Made by a program: the position numbers and the translations under genes
DNA from: an uncultured Muribaculaceae bacterium
GTDB taxonomy: Bacteria; Bacteroidota; Bacteroidia; Bacteroidales; Muribaculaceae
Length of the DNA stretch: 60,660 nucleotides
Reading direction: 5' to 3'
NCBI GenBank assembly: GCA_910578365.1
Contig: CAJTRC010000004.1
Span: 1-60,660 of the forward strand
Notes under the pieces: generated by a model
The model's database searches: none
What the model was told of the DNA's origin: nothing
What the model saw: only the letters and a program-made list of their open reading frames with translations
Shown: positions 7,803 through 17,800 of the stretch, piece after piece
How the letters are laid out: each line of letters opens with the position of its first letter
Numbering within the stretch: position 1 is the stretch's first letter

Positions 7803-10800
7803 ATGAAATCTCGCCTTGTACGACCGCTGCTGATTCTTTGCTGCACGCTGCTGTGTGCGGTAGCTCTATCGTCGTGTCTGGGCAAGAAGAACACCGCCGC
7901 GCGCCGAAACTACACCGCCTTCATAACCCGCTACAACATATACTACAACGGCGACGAACACTACAAGCTGACACTCAAAGAGATGGACGATAAGTACGAG
8001 GATGATTTCTCGCGCCTTGTACTGATGAATCCGGTAGAGGCCAAAAACGACCCTACTGCGCCGCAGCCAAGCGGGAACTTCGACCGCTCGATAGAAAAAG
8101 CTCAGAAAGCCATACAGATACGCAGTATAAAGCAGAAGCCGCCAAAGAAGTCGGGCAAGAGCGGCGACCTCGCCTACAAGGCCTGGATGAAGCGCGACGA
8201 GTATAACCCGTTTCTGCACAATGCCTGGATGATGATGGGCCGCTCGCAGTACTACAACGGCGACTTCCTGGGCGCGGCATCGACATTCTTTTATGTGTCG
8301 CGCCACTTTACGTGGCTGCCCGAAACCGTAACCGAGGCTCGCCTGTGGCAGGCGCAGAGCTATATTTCGATGGACTGGCTGTTCGAGGCCGAAATGATTC
8401 TTACCAGGATAAAGACGGCTGAGCTTGTCAACAAAACCCTGCAGAATCTCTACAATTCGGCCTGGGCCGACTACTATATCAAGCATGAAGAGTATGCCAA
8501 GGCCATACCCTATCTGGCCGAGGCCATACGCCTTGCAAGTGGCTCGCGCAAGATACGCCTGAACTTCCTGATGGGGCAACTGTATGCGCGTACCGGTCAG
8601 AATGAATTGGCATACAGTTACTTCAAAAAGGCCGGAGGCTCTGCGTCGGCGCCATATCGCACCAAGTTCAATGCCAGAATTAAACAGAGCGAGGTGTTCA
8701 GCGGCAGCGATATTACTCCGGAGGTGAACGCCCTGCGGCGTATGACACGCTATGATCGCAACGCAGAGTATCTCGACCAGATTTACTATGCCATAGGCAA
8801 CCTGTACCTGTCGCGCCGCGACACCGCAAAGGCCATTGAGAACTACGAACTGGCCGTGGAGAAGTCGAAGCGCAACGGCATCGACAAGGCTATTTGCCAG
8901 CTGACCCTCGGCAGTCTGTACTTCGACTTGCGCAAATACGATAAGGCACAGCCTTGCTATGCCGAGGCCGTGCCCTTGCTGCCCGAGTCGTATCCTGACC
9001 TGAAACGGCTGAAACTGCGTTCCGATGTACTCGACGAACTGGCAGTATACTCGCAGAACGTAACCCTGCAGGATTCGTTGCTCCGCCTCAGCAACATGAC
9101 AGAAGAAGAGCAGCTGAAGGTGGTGAACCGTATAATCGACGAACTTAAGAAGAAAGAAAAAGAAGAGGCCGAGGCCGCCGCACGTGAGGAATTCCTGGCC
9201 AATCAGGCAGCAAACGGCAATCAGCTCGTCGACAAGAACGCGCCAAACCAGTTCAATATCAACACCGACAATTCGTGGTATTTTTATAATCAGTCGGCCA
9301 AGAACGCAGGTAAGAGCGACTTCCAGCGCCGCTGGGGTGCCCGAAAACTGGAAGACGACTGGCGCCGGCGCAACAAAAGCACCTTTAACAATGCCGACTG
9401 GGAGGATGCCTCGAGCGATGACGAACAATCCGGCGAATCGGAAGAAACCGACGGTGACAGCGGCAGTGAGTCCGATGAAAAGTCGGACGAAGAACAGAAG
9501 CGTGTTTCTGACCCTCATTATCCCGAGTACTATCTCAACCAGATACCCAAGACAGATGCCGAACGTCAGACCTGCCACGAGATTATCCAGGAGGGCCTGT
9601 ACAACATGGGCGTGATACTCAAGGACAAACTCGAAGACTTCAGTGCCTCGCGTGCCGAGTTCGACCGTCTGCTTAAGGATTATCCCGACAATGTGTACCG
9701 CCTCGACACATACTACAATCTCTACCTCATGGCCATGCGCTGTGGCGATAACGTCGGTGCTGAGCATTGGAGGCAGATGATTATCAACGACTTCCCCGAT
9801 TCGCCATATGGTGTGGCCATGCGCGACCCTCAGTATATAGAGCGCCTCAAAGCCATGGATGCCGACCAGGAAAGCCTGTATGACCGGGCTCTTGATGACT
9901 ATTTCAACAACCGTAATACCGCTGTGCATCAGGCATACGAGTACATGGAGAAAACGTATCCGCTCAGCAAGCTGATGCCCAAGTTCATGTTTATAAACGC
10001 GCTGGCATACGTAACCGAACATAAGCCCCGGGAATTCAACGAAATGATTAAGGCGATGCTCGACCGATATCCTGATACCGATCTGGCACCGCTGGGCTCG
10101 GCATGGCTCAAGGGCATGGCCCAGGGACGCCGGCTGCAGTCCACCTCCGAGAATCTGCGCGGCCTTATATGGGATACCAGGCTGGGCAGCGATTCAACTG
10201 CCGTGGCATCCGACGGACCGCTTGAATTCGACCTCAGCCCCGACAAGAGCCAGCTGCTGGTGATGCTCTTTCCCACCGACCGGGTGGCCGCCAACCAGTT
10301 GCTGTACGAAATTGCACGTTTTAACTTCCGCAGTTTTGCCGTAAAGGACTTCGACATTGAACTGATGAACTTCGGCCGGCTTGGAATGGTTGTAATCAGA
10401 GGATTCGACAACATGGAGCAGCTCAACTACTACCGCCGGCTTATGGGCGAATCGCCTGAATTCAGGCTTATGCCAGGCGTACGGCCTGTGGTAATCTCCG
10501 ACGAGAACTTCAAGAAACTGCTCGACGGAGGCCACTCATTCGAGGAGTATTTCCGCTATCTCGACGAGCAGAACTATGTCGACGCACAAGCCAAACTGTT
10601 GCCCGCAACCGAAATCGAAACTCTCTCTGAACGCGAGGAACATGAAGCAGAGCAGGAGGCAGAGCAAGAGGCCGAAGCTGTCGATACTGAGGAAAGCGAA
10701 GTTGACTCCACCGAAAACTCTGAAATTCAGCCTCAGCCCGTGTCAGAACCTCTGATGCCGGATTCCGGGCCTGAGCAACAGCCGCAGACAAGCAAGCCCG

Positions 10801-10871
10801 AAAAGCCCAAGGCTCCGCAATATGCGCCGGGTTCGGAAGGCGACGAAGACGATGATTTACTATTTAACTGA
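7803..10871 (+). CDS. porW: T9SS-associated TPR lipoprotein PorW/SprE
   Basis: The 1022-residue lipoprotein is required for type IX secretion and gliding in relatives (SprE, PorW). The start at 7803 gives a clean lipoprotein signal (MKSRLVRPLLILCCTLLCAV followed by the lipobox ALSSC), while the longer frame from 7701 overlaps the previous gene. The mature N-terminus KKNTAARRNYTAFITRYNIY with NGDEHYKLTL is typical of the family. Helical TPR repeats follow (for example AIPYLAEAIRLASG and AIENYELAVEKSK). A long Glu/Asp-rich stretch lies around residues 530-560, and the C-terminus after about residue 930 is acidic and low-complexity, which makes the protein longer than the roughly 870 residues usual for SprE. 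It sits 8 bases before porX. Confidence 0.85.
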   Translation: MKSRLVRPLLILCCTLLCAVALSSCLGKKNTAARRNYTAFITRYNIYYNGDEHYKLTLKEMDDKYEDDFSRLVLMNPVEAKNDPTAPQPSGNFDRSIEKAQKAIQIRSIKQKPPKKSGKSGDLAYKAWMKRDEYNPFLHNAWMMMGRSQYYNGDFLGAASTFFYVSRHFTWLPETVTEARLWQAQSYISMDWLFEAEMILTRIKTAELVNKTLQNLYNSAWADYYIKHEEYAKAIPYLAEAIRLASGSRKIRLNFLMGQLYARTGQNELAYSYFKKAGGSASAPYRTKFNARIKQSEVFSGSDITPEVNALRRMTRYDRNAEYLDQIYYAIGNLYLSRRDTAKAIENYELAVEKSKRNGIDKAICQLTLGSLYFDLRKYDKAQPCYAEAVPLLPESYPDLKRLKLRSDVLDELAVYSQNVTLQDSLLRLSNMTEEEQLKVVNRIIDELKKKEKEEAEAAAREEFLANQAANGNQLVDKNAPNQFNINTDNSWYFYNQSAKNAGKSDFQRRWGARKLEDDWRRRNKSTFNNADWEDASSDDEQSGESEETDGDSGSESDEKSDEEQKRVSDPHYPEYYLNQIPKTDAERQTCHEIIQEGLYNMGVILKDKLEDFSASRAEFDRLLKDYPDNVYRLDTYYNLYLMAMRCGDNVGAEHWRQMIINDFPDSPYGVAMRDPQYIERLKAMDADQESLYDRALDDYFNNRNTAVHQAYEYMEKTYPLSKLMPKFMFINALAYVTEHKPREFNEMIKAMLDRYPDTDLAPLGSAWLKGMAQGRRLQSTSENLRGLIWDTRLGSDSTAVASDGPLEFDLSPDKSQLLVMLFPTDRVAANQLLYEIARFNFRSFAVKDFDIELMNFGRLGMVVIRGFDNMEQLNYYRRLMGESPEFRLMPGVRPVVISDENFKKLLDGGHSFEEYFRYLDEQNYVDAQAKLLPATEIETLSEREEHEAEQEAEQEAEAVDTEESEVDSTENSEIQPQPVSEPLMPDSGPEQQPQTSKPEKPKAPQYAPGSEGDEDDDLLFN

Positions 10872-10879
10872 CCATAATA

Positions 10880-12424
10880 ATGAGCGAGAACTATCATATA
10901 CTGTGGGCTGACGATGAAATCGACCTGCTCAAACCCCACCTGATGTTTCTGAGTAACAGAGGTTATCAGGTCACAACCGCCAACAATGGCCGCGATGCGC
11001 TCGAACTGGTCGAGTCGCAGCCTTTCGACCTTATTGTGCTCGACGAGAATATGCCCGGCCTGACCGGTCTTGAAACCTTGTCGCTGATAAAGCAGAAGTT
11101 TCCGCTGCTGCCGGTGATAATGATTACCAAGAGCGAGGAGGAAAACATCATGGATCAGGCCGTAGGAAACAAAATCGCCGACTACCTTATAAAGCCGGTG
11201 AACCCCAATCAGATACTGATTGCAATCAAAAAGATACTGCACTCCGACCGCCTTGTGTCGGAGCAGACCACCCGCGATTACCGCGAGGAATTTAACGCCT
11301 TGTCGCAGAGCATTAACTCGGCCGATACTATTGAGCAGTGGTACGAGCTGTACAGCCGTCTGGTTCACCGCGAACTCGAGCTGGCAGCCACAGAAACCAA
11401 CATGGACCAGCTGCTTGAAATGCAGAAAACCGAGGCCAACAGCGAGTTTGCAAAGTGGGTAAAGCGCAACTACGAAGACTGGGTGCGCACCGACGAACAT
11501 CCGCTGATGTCGCCGCAGATTTTTCCCAAAAAAGTATTTCCGCTGCTCGACAACGGCGACAAGCTCTTCTTTATCCTTATCGACAACTTCCGCCTCGACC
11601 AGTGGCGCAGTGTAAAACCACTCCTTACCGATATATTCAATATCGAGGAAGAGCTGTACACATCGATACTCCCCACCGCAACCCAGTATGCCCGCAACGC
11701 AATATTCTCCGGACTCATGCCTCTGGACATAGAGAAACTCTTCCCCGACCTTTGGGTAGATGAAGAATCGGAGGAAGGCAAGAACCTCAACGAGTCGCCG
11801 CTGATCGATACTATGTTTAAGCGCTACAGACGCAGTTGCCGCTTCTCGTACAACAAAATCAACGACTCGCATGGAGCCGAACGACTGCTGCGCGAGTTTG
11901 GCAAACTGGAGCAGAACGACCTCAACGTGCTGGTGGTGAACTTTATCGACATGCTGTCGCATGCCCGTACCGAGTCGAAAATGATACGCGAGCTGGCATC
12001 GACCAATGCCGCATACCGCTCGCTTACCGAGTCGTGGTTCCGTCACAGTCCGCTGCTCGAACTTTTCCGCCGCATCGCCGACAAGGGCTTCAAGATAATA
12101 CTCACCACCGACCACGGCACCATACGCGTGGAAAACCCCATAAAGGTAATAGGCGATAAAAACACCAACACCAACCTGCGCTACAAACTGGGCAAGAGCC
12201 TGAATTACAACCCCAAACAGGTGTACGAAATCAAGCGTCCCGAATTATACGGCCTGCCGTCGCCCAACGTGTCGACCGCGTATATATTCGCGGCGAACCG
12301 CGATTTCTTCGCTTACCCTAACAACTACAACTACTACGTTCAATACTACACCGGCACCTTCCAGCACGGAGGCATATCCATGGAAGAAATGCTGGTACCT
12401 CTTATAATCCTGTCAAAAAAGTAA
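10880..12424 (+). CDS. porX: T9SS response regulator PorX (receiver plus PglZ domain)
   Basis: The 514-residue protein combines a CheY-like receiver (residues 1-120: acidic pair in WADDEIDLL, phosphoacceptor Asp55 in LIVLDENMPG, conserved Lys in LIKPVNPNQ) with an alkaline-phosphatase-fold PglZ domain. The PglZ metal-site candidates are FILIDNFRLDQW (Asp235, Asp240), the PTATQYAR Thr segment near 265-268, and TTDHGT. PorX regulates and binds T9SS components in Porphyromonas, and its length matches (about 518). It follows porW by 8 bases and its TAA overlaps the ATG of tsaE. No kinase is adjacent. The histidine kinase at 50430-51626 is a candidate partner. Confidence 0.93.
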   Translation: MSENYHILWADDEIDLLKPHLMFLSNRGYQVTTANNGRDALELVESQPFDLIVLDENMPGLTGLETLSLIKQKFPLLPVIMITKSEEENIMDQAVGNKIADYLIKPVNPNQILIAIKKILHSDRLVSEQTTRDYREEFNALSQSINSADTIEQWYELYSRLVHRELELAATETNMDQLLEMQKTEANSEFAKWVKRNYEDWVRTDEHPLMSPQIFPKKVFPLLDNGDKLFFILIDNFRLDQWRSVKPLLTDIFNIEEELYTSILPTATQYARNAIFSGLMPLDIEKLFPDLWVDEESEEGKNLNESPLIDTMFKRYRRSCRFSYNKINDSHGAERLLREFGKLEQNDLNVLVVNFIDMLSHARTESKMIRELASTNAAYRSLTESWFRHSPLLELFRRIADKGFKIILTTDHGTIRVENPIKVIGDKNTNTNLRYKLGKSLNYNPKQVYEIKRPELYGLPSPNVSTAYIFAANRDFFAYPNNYNYYVQYYTGTFQHGGISMEEMLVPLIILSKK

Positions 12425-12861
12425 TGGAAAAAACAATTCGCATAGCCAATCTGGAGTCGCTGCCCGCCGCGGCAGAAGAATTTGTAGGACTGATGGACGA
12501 CTACACTGTATTCGCTTTCAACGGCGATATGGGAGCCGGCAAAACCACCTTTATACGTGCCCTTGTGCAGGCTCTTGGCGTGGATGCCGAGGAAGCCAAC
12601 TCGCCCTCGTTCTCGCTGATCAACGAATACCGTTCCGACACCACAGCCGAACTAATCTATCACTTCGACCTTTACCGCCTCGAAAGCCTCGACGAAGCCC
12701 TTGAAATAGGCGTGGAAGACTATTTCGACTCCGGCGCCGTATGCCTTATCGAATGGCCCGAACGAGTGGCCGACATACTTCCCGACGATACTGTAAGGGT
12801 AGATATCTCGGAGGACGCCGACGGTTCGCGCCTGCTAAAAGTAACATTGCCACACGACTGA
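12424..12861 (+). CDS. tsaE: tRNA t6A biosynthesis ATPase TsaE
   Basis: The 145-residue P-loop ATPase is part of the TsaBDE complex, which installs threonylcarbamoyl on A37 of tRNAs. The Walker A motif GDMGAGKTTF is at residues 34-43, the family SPSF segment follows at about residue 60, and YHFDLYRL and LIEWPERV are both characteristic. Length is normal. The ATG at 12424 overlaps the last base of porX and the TGA overlaps the ATG of birA, so translation is probably coupled. Confidence 0.95.
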   Translation: MEKTIRIANLESLPAAAEEFVGLMDDYTVFAFNGDMGAGKTTFIRALVQALGVDAEEANSPSFSLINEYRSDTTAELIYHFDLYRLESLDEALEIGVEDYFDSGAVCLIEWPERVADILPDDTVRVDISEDADGSRLLKVTLPHD

Positions 12862-13571
12862 TGGCCGCTACTGTAGAGTGGGTCGACAAAACCCCAAGCA
12901 CGAATGCATTGATTCAGCCCGACACTCCGCATGGCCACTGTGTGGCCGCTGTCAGTCAGACTGCCGGACGCGGTCAGCGAGGCAACAGCTGGGAGGCTGA
13001 ATCGGGCAAAAATCTGACCTTTTCGCTATGTCTGAGGCCCGATGCTCTGCCCGCTGCCAGGCAGTTCGAAGTGTCCATGACCGTGGCGGTGGCCGTGTGC
13101 GACTACCTGCGCTCACTTGTAGACACACCGCAATGGCTTACGCTCAAATGGCCCAACGACATATATTTCGGCGACCGCAAGTTGGGCGGCATACTGATTG
13201 AGAATACCATCAACTGCGGTATGATAGAGCGCAGTATCGTCGGAATAGGTATAAACGTTAACCAGAAGTGTTTTCTGAGCGATGCCCCCAATCCTATATC
13301 GCTGATACACATCACCGGCCTGGAAATGCAGCTCAGGCCTCTGATGCAGCACCTGGCCGATGCGATAGTCGACTCTCAGCCGTGCGATGTAGCCACATAC
13401 CGCAGTCATCTCTGGCGCGGCGAGGGCGAGCACCCTTTCCGCGACGTAGCCACCGGCCGACTTTTCCGGGCCTCGGTAAGCGACGTAAACCCCGACGGAC
13501 GTCTGGTGCTTGCCGACACTGCCGGCAACCTGCGCGAATACTATTTCAAAGAGGTTGAGTGGGTGCTGTAG
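12861..13571 (+). CDS. birA: Biotin-[acetyl-CoA carboxylase] ligase, monofunctional
   Basis: The 236-residue enzyme activates biotin to biotinyl-AMP and transfers it to biotin carrier protein. The start at 12861 (MAATVEWVDKTPSTNALIQ) overlaps the tsaE stop by one base and places the protein at the usual length. The catalytic loop is GRGQRGNSWEAESG, followed by LKWPNDIYFGDRKLGGILIE and VGIGINVNQ. There is no N-terminal helix-turn-helix, so it is not a biotin repressor. It is the last gene of the operon that starts at rsh, and a large hairpin follows. Confidence 0.93.
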   Translation: MAATVEWVDKTPSTNALIQPDTPHGHCVAAVSQTAGRGQRGNSWEAESGKNLTFSLCLRPDALPAARQFEVSMTVAVAVCDYLRSLVDTPQWLTLKWPNDIYFGDRKLGGILIENTINCGMIERSIVGIGINVNQKCFLSDAPNPISLIHITGLEMQLRPLMQHLADAIVDSQPCDVATYRSHLWRGEGEHPFRDVATGRLFRASVSDVNPDGRLVLADTAGNLREYYFKEVEWVL

Positions 13572-13589
13572 ACCCGTGAAATCTTACCC

Positions 13590-13639
13590 AAGCGCACAGC
13601 GAACACCGAGTATTATTTTTCGGTATTCGCTGTGCGCTT
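13590..13639 (+). terminator. Long hairpin after birA
   Basis: A stem of about 20 bp with one C-A mismatch (AAGCGCACAGCGAA at 13590-13603 pairing with TTCGCTGTGCGCTT, continued by ACCGA with TCGGT) surrounds a T-rich loop. The T run after the stem is short, but position and strength fit transcription end of the rsh-birA operon. Confidence 0.6.
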
Positions 13640-13724
13640 TGCATGAGATATCGGCAACGCAAACCATAGCCAAAATCCGGCTAAGCGCTATTGTTGTATT
13701 TTCTCCCAAAAAAGGTTGCAATAA

Positions 13725-13756
13725 TTTGGAAATACCGACACTAATGAATATCTTTG
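13725..13756 (+). promoter_or_regulatory. Consensus Bacteroidota promoter
   Basis: TTTG at 13725-13728 and TATCTTTG at 13749-13756 are separated by exactly 20 bases, matching the -33/-7 consensus. Transcription would start near 13763, giving a leader of about 20 nt before the ATG at 13782. Confidence 0.85.
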
Positions 13757-13781
13757 TGAACGGACCTTAAATAAATCAATT

Positions 13782-14831
13782 ATGAAGCGCTATGGATGGA
13801 TTTTGGTATTCAGTATCGTTACCGTTGCCGGAATGGCTCAGAACCGCTGTGTTGAAACCTACGAAGGCAGCAGGATTGCAGCGCCCATGCCGCTGGATTC
13901 TGCCCTGACGGCTAATGTTCTCGACTTGGCTGACTGCGAGATTTACTCGGCGGCATTCATCCGTTATGACCAGCGCGGCGATACAGCCATTCATGAAACT
14001 CTGCTTGATACCCGGCGTGATTTCAAGTTGAGCGGCGACAGCCTATGGCTTTACCGCCAGGAGTGGGTGAACCGCTATTTTCAGCCGGATTCGATGATAC
14101 TTTATCTGCCGGATGGAGCAGTGCGCCCATATTCGGCCCGCATGCGTCAGGACCAATGCATATACTCTCTTGTGGCGGGCGAATTCAGTGCAAATGTTTA
14201 TGCTCCACAGACTCTTGTGGCTGCTCCGGGCGATACGTTGCGTGGAGCTATGGCTCAGTATTACCGTTTGGACGGCAATATCGCCTATACCGATTACGAA
14301 TACAACCGTGCTGACAGTGTTGAATATCCGGTATGCTTCGAAACTGTCTATTGGTATGCGCCGGGGCTGCGTCACCCCTCGGCAGTGTGGGAGCGCTACA
14401 GCTATATGGGCGACAGTATACCCGCTGTTCAGTACGAGAAGATATACGTCTTCCCCGGCTATGAGAACCGGACGGTACCGCCAATGGCCTCCAATACTCC
14501 GTCCACCCGGTCAGCAGCAAGCACAGGCAGATATGCCTTAGCCGCAGGCGAAGACATAAGCGAGGCTCTCGCGTCGTTTGATACTTTCACTGTATCAGGG
14601 AATTTTAATGGTCGTGTAATACAGCCTGACGGTACTGCAGGGCTGACCATCGAGCCGGCTGCCGTCTGTGGTACCTGCAGTGTGCTGCTGTGCGACATTG
14701 CCGGCCGTGTGTATCTGAGCCGTCTTGTTCAAGGAGATTCGGTTAATATCGACCGTCTGCCCCCCGGCGAATATCTGCTTGCTATTAGAGAAGGGTATAA
14801 TTGTTATCTGCATAGAATCATTATTCGTTAG
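13782..14831 (+). CDS. Secreted protein of unknown function with T9SS-like tail
   Basis: The 349-residue protein begins with a signal peptide (MKRYGWILVFSIVTVAGMAQ, cleaved after GMAQ or nearby). The middle is a beta-rich domain with many Tyr and Asp residues that I do not recognise. After a Ser/Ala-rich linker around residue 245, the last 85 residues resemble a T9SS sorting domain: CSVLLCDIAGRVYLSR, then LPPGEYLLAIR and a basic HRIIIR end. It has its own consensus promoter and ends 3 bases before the start of the RHS gene, so the two form an operon. It may act with the RHS protein at the surface, which is inference from position only. Confidence 0.8.
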   Translation: MKRYGWILVFSIVTVAGMAQNRCVETYEGSRIAAPMPLDSALTANVLDLADCEIYSAAFIRYDQRGDTAIHETLLDTRRDFKLSGDSLWLYRQEWVNRYFQPDSMILYLPDGAVRPYSARMRQDQCIYSLVAGEFSANVYAPQTLVAAPGDTLRGAMAQYYRLDGNIAYTDYEYNRADSVEYPVCFETVYWYAPGLRHPSAVWERYSYMGDSIPAVQYEKIYVFPGYENRTVPPMASNTPSTRSAASTGRYALAAGEDISEALASFDTFTVSGNFNGRVIQPDGTAGLTIEPAAVCGTCSVLLCDIAGRVYLSRLVQGDSVNIDRLPPGEYLLAIREGYNCYLHRIIIR

Positions 14832-14834
14832 GCT

Positions 14835-17800
14835 ATGAAAAAGGTATTGGTTGCGTGTATGGTATTTGCAGGGTTTTTCATATCTGCAATGGGGCAGTCC
14901 GGTATTTATCACACAGGGCTCTCTTCCGATTTGATTTTAGGCTTTGATGATAAAGGTAATGCGATTTATGAACCATCAACCATCGGCAATGGTTCATTGT
15001 ACCCTTCGCGCACACTTGAAGACCGGATAACAGGTCCTTCACCGGAGGTAAGCGGCATGATGAAATATGTGGATGCCTCGATGAACTACTCCGACGGCAC
15101 CGCCACTCTGTCGGTACCGCTGTTTAAATGGCATGAGGGCTCCATCGAAATGGATATAGCACTGAACTATCAGATACGAGGTTACAGACACAACGAGAAG
15201 TCGGGCTGGTTTGGTATGGGATGGACACTCAGTGCTGCAGGTGCCGTTTCGCGCTCTATAATGAATCTGCCCGATGAATTTCGGGGTTACGATAGCCGAT
15301 CATTAAGCACATTGTTGTATAGTACTGATTTAAAAGATGCGACCCGGTATCTTAAAGCTATTGAAACCATGGCAGTCGATGCTCATCTTGACCGGTACAG
15401 TTATTATTGTCCCGGAGGGAGCGGCTCGTTTGTGATTCTTGACAATGATATTGTACAACTGCCGGCATCGGAAAACGAGATAAGCCTTACACGAAAAAAA
15501 GACAATCAGGGGAAAGAATATATCGACTCTTTTACAGTGACCACGCCTGACGGAACCAGATACATTTTTTCGGAAAAGGAAAATTGTCACCATAAATATC
15601 AGTCGATGAGCCTGATGGGCTACCCTTACCGATATGAATATGACGCCATAATAACCTGGCATCTGAGTCAAATTATTTCGCCTGAATATGATTTAATCTC
15701 ATACGATTATGATGTGATGCCATCCTGGCAGTTGAACCGCAATACCAAACTGAGGGTTTTGAATTGTACTTTTGTCTTGAACGATATCAAAGTCACTGGA
15801 GGCGGTCCAGCTGGAGCACAAAATACTAATTTGACCACTTACAGCGATACCCGGATTCTTAAATCAATCCGTTCTCTTGCCGGAGCTGTGATTTTCAATC
15901 ATGAAACTTCACAATTTGACTATGGCGACGAACCTTCCATGAGGGTTTCCGAGATTATTTTCCGAGGCCCGGACGTTAATAATGTTGCTAATGTAAAACT
16001 CAAAGGAGTAATCGGCACACACGGCAAACTTACGTCTATCCATAAATATGTGGGTAATGAACTTGCCGACAAATGGCAGTTCAACTATTACGGAGGGTCA
16101 AACCAATCCTACGATTTCTTCGGCTACTGCAATGGCAATAATACTATTGGAGGCTATCGTGCAGTTATTGATACAGAAACCGGAAAATTTAATACCGAAA
16201 GAGGGTATAACTTAGGGTACGCCAGAACCGGTTCTTTAAGCAGCTGGATTACATTCAGCGGAGTACATACTCAGGTTAATTATGAAGTTGCGTCGCCAAA
16301 GCCTGCCGACAGCGCAGACTATAACCGCCTTCATATTGACTTGGGCTCATCTGGACGAAATACCGAAATCAGCGACGAATTTGTCAGAGAGATGGACCCT
16401 CTTGGCTTCACGGTCAAAAAAAAGGATGGGGAGGATCCAGACCCGACAAATCCGCGAATCGGCATAAGAATAAAATCGTTCCGGACAACCGATCCGGTGA
16501 CCAATAAGTCGAAAATACGCAGTTTCGAATATTCCGATGGAATGTGCAATGTAAATCTTGCAGGAATACGCGCCAGTGATTTTATATCACTTTCCGGTAA
16601 TCACGATTACGTAAGAATCTCTACAGATCCAGGGACAATGGCTCTGGTTGACCGGTATTGTACATCCGCTACAATGTTGAACTCAACGCGTGGCTGCGGA
16701 TATGCACCTGAAAATGCAAAGGTCTTTTATGGTCGAGTGGTTGAGTCAATACACGATAGTCGTGACTCTGTGCCTGAATATGTAAATGAATACATTTACG
16801 ATACCTCGATATGCCATATTCCTATAGATCAGTACAACGGAGGAGTCCTAAATGTCGACACCTTGCTCAAGCAAAAGCGCTATCTCTATAATTTTAATAA
16901 TAAGGATAACGGGCCTACGATGTCAATTGGAGTCAATCCGTCTTACAGGGAAATATTTCAAAAGGCCGATATTGTATCCGGCAGTTTCCGTGAAACGATT
17001 GGAGCGCAACCGTTGCTGAAGCGCGTGGTGAGATACCGTCGCGACAGTTCCGGACTCAAGCCACAGGGCTGCACTCTGTATAACTACGAACTGTGCGATA
17101 GTATAAGGATACCTGTAGGAACTTTTCACGAAGGAGTAGTTCGTCGTGACGGAGTATTTGCCGCGTTTCCATACAAATACAATAACCTTGGCGAATTCAG
17201 TCTTTTCCAGTATCATCTGCTTGCATTCCGGCCACTGCTACGCTCAAAATCGGAATACACGTACTTTGATGACGGCAGTTCCAGAAACACAAGTACCTGT
17301 TTTTATTATACCAGCGATAGTACTTCAAAAAGTATGTATCGGCAAGATGCCATCTGGAAATTTGCGTTCAATTCGGCAGGTTACTGGAAAGCATTGCCCA
17401 CAGAAGATACTCCATTAAAGCCGTTTAATACCGATTCTCTCGGCAATATTACATCTCAGAGGCTGCCGCTGGGTGTATTCCAGATTACCGGTGGCGAAGT
17501 AATCGAGAGGTATACAGCTATAGCGGCCTACGCCAAAGAGGGCTTCTTTGCTCAGGCTGCAGCCGACGGCAGACTTAACATGCCGATAGCCACCATGTGG
17601 ATAGTAAACGGCGCAGATACCCTGCTGCAGAAACATGAATATACCCGTACCGGCAAGAAATTATGGCCGTCAAGAATCAGTCTGGTCGGACATGGCCGGG
17701 CGCTTATGGCCGAACAGATTTTCAACTGCGGTTTCACGCACGGGTTACCCTGTGGTATGAAACAGACCGGTATGCCTCAGAAACACTATAGTTGGGACAG

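Noticed and set aside
7866..10022. 718-codon open frame opposite porW
   Set aside because: The porW reading frame has a lipoprotein signal, TPR repeats and operon spacing. The antisense frame has low-complexity hydrophobic composition and no start context.
12741..12860. Upstream start for birA
   Set aside because: It would overlap tsaE by 121 bases. The ATG at 12861 gives the standard family N-terminus and an operon-type overlap.
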